Positions 58,594 to 64,000 of a DNA stretch of 64,000 bases are shown piece by piece. The notes beneath the pieces were generated by a model. The model was not told the origin of the DNA. It searched no databases and saw only the letters and a program-made list of their open reading frames with translations. The stretch comes from Luzula sylvatica (Eukaryota > Streptophyta > Magnoliopsida > Poales > Juncaceae): the NCBI GenBank assembly GCA_946800325.1, contig OX326960.1, positions 12,548,393-12,612,392 of the forward strand. The letters are read 5' to 3'. The first letter of the stretch is position 1, and every line of letters begins with the position of its first letter. Position numbers and translations under genes: made by a program.

Positions 58594-60700
58594 TGTTGAC
58601 TGTCGTTTTCGCACAACAAAAGATTTTTTTGGTTAAATATAGTATGTGATAAATACGAGTATCGATCCACGAGGAAATACGTAAGTTTATTTAGATTATT
58701 AATTCATAAACTTCGAATATTTATTTCAAATTCCCACAATTTCTTTCTAATGATATTATACAGATTTGGTACAATTTTGGTGCAATTATTAATCGTAGAT
58801 AAAAAGTTATTAAGGAATTACAAAACAGTCCCTGGCATATTTGTGAAAATATCCAGTTAAGTTTTCGAATCAAAATTACTTTTGAACTGTTTTGTAATTG
58901 AAATAACTAAGGATCTAGAAATCCAAATGAGATGATATTGGTATTGAATTAAAGTATGGGACTAGTACTATACAGTGGTGAGCTTAGTTTGGTCTAAAAT
59001 GTTCTAGGTATTTTACAATTAATGCACAAAATTAGACACATGCAAAGATTCACACAGTTTTACAAACAAGTCGTTAATACAGAATATAAATTCTAATATT
59101 CAAAATTGTATATCAAATGGAAACTCCAACCAATCTGGATGATTCTAAAAGGTGTTGAACATAGATTGTTTGATCTTGAATATCAACTATCTGGATTGAT
59201 CCAGATAAATATATAGATCAATTAAAATTAACCAAGAAATGTGCTCATTAAATTCAAATTCTGATAAATTAGGTCAAAAACAGTTTTCAGAAATATTTGT
59301 TCTCAAGTTTGGGATGTCATTTCTCCCAAACTTGATGATTACATGGGATTAGATTGATTTTCACTGAAAGTATGGTGTAAATAATATCTGAAAAGATGTT
59401 CTTGTGGATTTAAAAAGATCTAAAAATGCTCACAAAAATTACAACAAAAGTACCAGATGAACTCACTTCACAGTGAGTTAGGGTTTTTATCAATTTTATA
59501 AATTCATATTAAATCGACAATAATTCCAAATTCGATTCTAAAAAAAAACTGAGTCAAAGAAGAGAACACAATATATACTTAAACGATTCAACTTGAAATT
59601 AAACAGTGCTGGAAAAGTTACTAATCAATTAACAAAGCAGACAGTGATTAACACAGAATTAGGGTTCGTGAAGTTGGAAAATTCAAATTAAATTAAACTA
59701 AAATCCAGAAAATTGGAAAAATGGTTACTAAACTTAGATTAAGCAACAAGTATCACAAAAGATCAATTCTTTACAAGAAATAACTAACAATTAACTAATT
59801 AAAGACTTAAAAATAGAAAAACAACACCTAATTGAAGCTGGAGAAGGAGGATCTTGCCAAACCAGTGAGTCTCGAGGTAGCCCTTGTTCCAATACTGCTT
59901 GAGGAAGAGTATGTCTTCGTCAATTTGGAGCCAATCACCTTGATTTCTCAGTTAACCCTTTCGAAAACCCTAAACGCTTTGGTAAAGGTGAAATCTTTAG
60001 TAGGGGTGAAAGAAAATGACTTTAATGCTGGAATGGCTTAAGAGGGCTGTGAGGAAGGTGTGTGAAGTGGAAAAGTGGCAAAGAAAACCACCCCCGAAGT
60101 GTCTCCCCAATTTGAGCTCAACCCGTCGCTTTATATGGAAACTGTGGCGTTCCTGGACCAAATCCAACCAAACCAACTCCATGATCACATTCCTCACGTT
60201 CCCACGATCGTTTCAAGTACCAGATCGTGGAATTTACTGCACCGGAGAGGAAGTTACGTCCTCTCGAGTGATTTTGTCGAGAAATCTGGTACTGATTCGA
60301 TTCAGTTCAAATTAACACATCAGAAAATCAATGGAGACGTCCATTTTGGAGGAACATGGAGGGCTTGTAGTGACGGTTAGATCTGTTAATGGTGCTGAAA
60401 GGTGTGTTCTTCTACGATCTTCTGTGGACTTTCCTGTGGACTTTCCTGTGTAGTGATTCGTGCAAGGATCTATTTAAAAGGGTATATTGGGCTTCAGTTT
60501 GGACTGTAGGGTTTCTGGGCCACAAAAAATCAAGGAAATAGTTATTTAGATGGGTATTTAATGGGTCATTAATGGATCTTCCGTGGGCTGTTTTGTGTAG
60601 GCTTTGGTGTAACGATTCACTCGGTTGTGTAGGCAAATAATCATCATCATAAGAGATTGCACCAAACTCTACTCGAAAACCACTCACACAATTGCCACTC
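58594..60700. other. LTR-retrotransposon-like sequence, unclassified
   Basis: It starts TGTTGACTGTCGTTTTCGCA directly after the satellite, a plausible LTR-type TG start. It contains GAGTATCGATCCACGAGGAA near 58660, a motif resembling sequence near primer sites of plant LTR elements. No protein domain was recognised, and open frames near 59830-60380 match nothing I know. Confidence 0.35.
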
Positions 60701-60763
60701 TACAGCCCCACCTACCTCACCTACCACTCCCAACTACCCTCAATCCTCTCACCCATCTCTCGG

Positions 60764-60848
60764 CCAATGGGAAAGCCTCAATGACTCTATAAATAAGACA
60801 CCAAGGCCTATGGGCAGCCTCTCTCCCTCCCCCGTTCTTCGGAGCACT

Positions 60849-60891
<43 letters not shown>
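60764..60891 (+). promoter_or_regulatory. RNA polymerase II promoter (LTR-like) and CT-rich leader
   Basis: CCAAT at 60764-60768, TATA box CTATAAATA at 60787-60795, then a pyrimidine-rich segment and a 42-bp CT repeat (60850-60891). This is a well-spaced plant promoter with transcription expected near 60820-60830. The downstream leader (to about 61280) has recurring AGCTCACTTC and GGAGCTTTCTTC segments and no long protein. It is probably the U3/R region of a retroelement LTR, but a truncated host promoter cannot be excluded. Confidence 0.5.
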
Positions 60892-60893
<2 letters not shown>

Positions 60894-62094
60894 GCAAGTC
60901 CAAGAATCTTTCAAGATCACGCAAGAATTACCAAGAACGAACGATAAATTCTCTAAGATCGATCACCGAATAGAAGCTCACTTCATTCGGTGAATTGGTC
61001 TACACTTCGACGAAGATCGAGTTGCGAGGATTAAGGTGGAGCTTTCTTCATCCGAATCCGCGCAAGCAAGGAGTCAAGCTTACTCTATTCCTCTCGGGAG
61101 CTTTCTTCCAATTGGACTTCTTGCAAATCTCGAGTTCACTCAACCGGTACGGAGCTTACTTCGATTGGCGAGTGGATTGGTACGAAAGGAACACGTTGTG
61201 CGAGGCGACTATCTCACTAGCATCTCGAGGCAACGGAGAAGGCATCCAAGACGAGACTCGAAGCTCACTTCATCTCTCTAGGTGTTTTCTTTCCTTTCTT
61301 GTAATTCTTGTAGTTTTAATTGAATTGGATTTGTGTAAAGAAGTTAAAGATTGTGTTGAATCTAGTTTCTTTGTTCTAAATCTTTGTTCTTGCATTCGAT
61401 CTTTTGCTCTCTTTGTGTTCTTTTGTTGCTCTCCTTTTACTTACATTTTAGTGCTTAATTAAGACATTAATTAATCTCTGATCCAACCTTAATTCAAATC
61501 CTCAATTAGAATAAATAACTTGAAATCCAGTAAATATTCCGTTATGACGGACTCACATTGCGTTACAACGGACTAGACGGTTGGTCCTTTAATATTCAGT
61601 TGGTTATACTTCCATTGTAACACACCTAGAGTTCCGTTGTAACGGACTATTGAGGAATTTTATACAATAGGATCAATACAAAGTCCGTTGTAACGGACAA
61701 AACGGTCCGTTGTAATGGATTAACCAATCCGTTGCAACGCCACCACTGTCCGTTATAACGGACAGGTATAGTGCGTTATAACGGAGTTTAATCCGTTGTA
61801 ACGGACGTTCATCTCACTTTTAGCGTCAGAATTTTCACTCAAGTCCGTTGTAACTGACTTATATTGCGTTATAACGGATTATCTTTTGTGAATTTTCTTT
61901 GCTATTTCTTGTCTAGTTTTGATTCATTATTTGACGCATATACTCCTCGTGGAACGAACTTTCATATATTTCCACTATACACATATATTTTCACACTTGT
62001 TGATTGAATCGGGTTTTCGAATACAACGATAATTTTACACGCCAAAAACCCACTCATCATAAACCAATATAACAAAAACAAATATATTAACTGG
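60892..62094 (+). other. Leader / U5-like region with CCGTTGTAACGG array
   Basis: It follows the promoter. A possible donor lies at CTCTCTAGGTGTTTTC near 61280. The 61538-61879 palindrome array is listed separately. ACTCCTCGTGGAACGAAC near 61945 is roughly the inverse of the ATCGATCCACGAGGAA motif at 58670. No protein is evident; the 155-codon frame at 60995-61462 is low-complexity leader sequence. Confidence 0.35.
61538..61879. repeat. Array of palindromic TCCGTTGTAACGGA motifs
   Basis: At least eleven copies of TCCGTTRTAACGGA (some imperfect) lie in 340 bp, at about 61538, 61560, 61633, 61683, 61705, 61728, 61748, 61772, 61791, 61842 and 61865. Spacers are irregular (about 10-60 bp) and unrelated, so this is a clustered motif and not a simple tandem repeat. 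Each copy is an inverted pair of CCGTT/AACGG. Two more copies occur at about 49010 and 49032 in the copia leader. Confidence 0.88.
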
Positions 62095-63947
62095 TGACCG
62101 CACACTCCGCTACGCTCGTAATCTACACGAATGCCACTTCCACCTCAAGTGCTACCTGGAAATGTTGGCTGAGAGTTAGATAAGTAAAAATAATATTTAA
62201 TTATTATTTACTCGACGACGACGACTACCACGACAACCTATTACGACAACTATCATGATGACCGACTACAACAATCTAGGAATTCTGCAAATACGACAAC
62301 AACCACTACAGAATTCTCATCGTGAAAGCACAACGATAACAACACGGGACTAACTCATAGACTAATACCTCGGATCAGCTTGAGATAATAGTCAACCACT
62401 ACACTAACCACTTCGATAAGGTCGGCACCACACGGGACCCCTCATAGACAAATACCCCGAACCACTTGGGGTATGAGTCCGCTGCACTCTAATACAAGAG
62501 TGGTGTCCTCAACCATGCCACAATTGAAAACACGCCCCCTCGAAAACCACAACCGCTAAACCACCCGAGGAGACCGTACTGCTACGTCTAACAGCTTGCA
62601 AGTTCGGTAGTGATCCGAAAATGCACCCCTGGCCAGGCACCACTAAAATGTCCAAACATGGGTTTCCTTATCTAGCGCTCATCCTCACTACGGCATTAAT
62701 CTACACAAATAGGTAACCTACATACTACAAAGAACCTAGACCTATTCTATGATAGTATGATAACTAAATAACTAAATCATTAAATGAAGTACAAATAAAT
62801 ACTTCATAATTACTGCCATCTAATCCGCCTCAGAATAAGCTTTCCAACGGAACCAAGAACACACGAAACGGAGACCGAACGGAGGAGTTATGACCAAATT
62901 ACGAAGACATGACACACGAAATCTGGTTCGGTAGACCCGACAAAGAACCGATCAACTACAACTCTTCTACCTATCCGACATACCAGAATAATTAATGAAT
63001 GTGAGATGAAACCCTAAATGGGACACGAGAGGAACGAATGACACGAGAATACTCAGCCATGTGTTTAATGTTGGCCAAAAAGCTCACCAATCCAACCATT
63101 ATATAGTTGAACGTTAACAAGCGATTAAGCCTTTTCTCCATTGTATAATTGTGCCCCTTAAAAATCATGTCTTGCACAATTACTAAAATACCCCTTACAT
63201 CCAGAATTTGAACTAGGGTTAGAGGTTACCGGGTTAACGGATCTTGACTCAAAACAAACATAAACCCGACCCATTGAGAACAAACAACTCAATTGTACCA
63301 CTTCTTTTCTTCCCAAAAACCGAAACCCTAATTTTGACCCTTTCTCGATGGAAGCCTAATAGATGATCGAAACGCCATTATTAGAGCGGCCGAATCACCA
63401 TGGCACCATCCTTATACTCCAAAACCATCTATGAAACACTAAAATCCAGAATTACTTCCACCCTCAAAAATCTAGGGTTTCCACAAGGAAAGCTCAATTC
63501 AATCTTCCAATCGATTTCCATGGCAGTAAATACGAAGGATTCTGCGAATTAGATTAGAAAATAGATTTACAACATCAAAACTTCAAGCTCCTAGGTTTAG
63601 ACAACTCCACCACCACCTATCTCATGCTGCCTTGATGAAGATGACCTCAAAATCGAGCTCCCTTTCTTGTTTTCTCCTCTTGAATCACTTGTTCACTTCT
63701 TCTTCTCCAATCTCCCCTTCTTGCTTCTTCTTCTTCTTCTTTCACCTCTCTCTTTATCCACGAAAATGAAGGGGTTATGGGACAGTATAGAAGAGGCTAG
63801 AGTCCCAAAATAATATTATATACATGACAAGGGTTTAGGTGTGAAAGGGGTTAGGGGTTTTTGTCATTTTTCCATTTTGATCCCTCATTTCTCTTGTAAT
63901 TATTTTCTGTCCAGATTTTGTTTTATATTTATTTTTGATATAACATC
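62095..63947 (-). mobile_element. Ty3/gypsy 3' LTR (minus strand), probable
   Basis: Its inner border is fixed by the adjacent polypurine tract: on the minus strand TGTTATATCAAAAATAAATA begins directly after it, a TG start. The outer border is provisionally placed at TGACCGCACACTCC (about 62095), giving about 1.85 kb, but this end is uncertain. The segment contains no gene; a TTC-rich tract occurs at about 63720-63745. Confidence 0.5.
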
Positions 63948-64000
63948 CTCCCCCCTTAAAGAAATTTCGTCCTCGAAATTGAACATACCTCGTATAAAAA
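63948..64000 (-). mobile_element. Ty3/gypsy polypurine tract and pol C-terminus
   Basis: The minus strand reads FEDEISLRG and runs into AAGGGGGGAGGA. The FEDE.SL(R/K)G ending fused to a polypurine tract is characteristic of the end of plant chromovirus (Tekay/Del-like) polyproteins. The rest of the element lies beyond the right edge of the window. Confidence 0.75.

Noticed and set aside
59832..60687. Frames of 66-101 codons on both strands as a host gene
   Set aside because: No domain, no splice-consistent extension, and located inside LTR-like repetitive sequence.
60995..61462. 155-codon frame downstream of the TATA box
   Set aside because: The leader has internal AGCTCACTTC-type repeats and the frame's second half is Phe/Leu-rich low complexity; no family match.

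Overview
This window is AT-rich nuclear DNA of a flowering plant. The evidence is spliced genes with GT-AG introns, GAMYB-like, GFAT, VPS36 and eIF3f gene pieces of plant type, plant-type Helitrons that carry an RPA gene, Ty1/copia and Ty3/gypsy remains, MULE and hAT elements, and telo-box 5' leaders. I found no ordinary intact single-copy host gene. The window is almost entirely nested mobile DNA and captured gene fragments.

Layout. 1-5.2 kb: gene-free, with a GGTCC minisatellite (3.0-3.8 kb) ahead of a Helitron 3' end (4.65 kb). 5203-8298: a Mutator-like element with ~85 bp TIRs and a perfect 9-bp target duplication, carrying a SINE and a small eIF3f-like fragment. 9.8-11.1 kb: a decayed VPS36 fragment set between 86-bp direct repeats. 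11.56-13.78 kb (minus strand): an open, splice-competent chimera joining the R2R3 DNA-binding domain of a GAMYB-like factor to the SIS (isomerase) half of GFAT. 13.97-15.42 kb: a hAT-type insertion. 16.2-19.45 kb: a second VPS36 fragment copy, interrupted by Helitron sequence. 19.5-20.7 kb: a LINE reverse transcriptase remnant. 20.7-25.6 kb: a minisatellite-rich Helitron 3' region broken by a second Helitron in the opposite orientation (22640-24814), which carries an open three-exon 108-aa gene that I do not recognise. 25.8-27 kb: LINE RNase H remnant and a 550 bp TAA/TTA tract. 27086-39017: a large autonomous-type Helitron with a decayed Rep-helicase gene and an apparently intact ten-exon RPA1-like gene. 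39-43 kb: low-complexity sequence ending in another Helitron 3' end. 43.25-44.5 kb: a Helitron-like 5' fragment split by a hAT MITE with a perfect 8-bp duplication. 44.9-50.96 kb (minus strand): a decayed Ty1/copia element with PBS and one LTR. 50965-58593: a 7.6 kb TTAG satellite with higher-order organisation. 58.6-62.1 kb: LTR-like sequence with a promoter and an array of palindromic CCGTTGTAACGG motifs. 62.1-64 kb: a minus-strand Ty3/gypsy LTR, polypurine tract and the end of the pol gene.

The most unusual object is the MYB-GFAT chimera. Eight exons join in frame over 496 codons with no stop, yet the glutaminase half, the last GFAT exon and several active-site residues are missing or changed. 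It lies between two partial copies of VPS36 on the same strand, so three unrelated host genes have been sampled within 10 kb. The other main signals are a Helitron whose RPA gene has stayed open while its Rep-helicase broke, a reconstructable Helitron-in-Helitron insertion, and the TTAG satellite.
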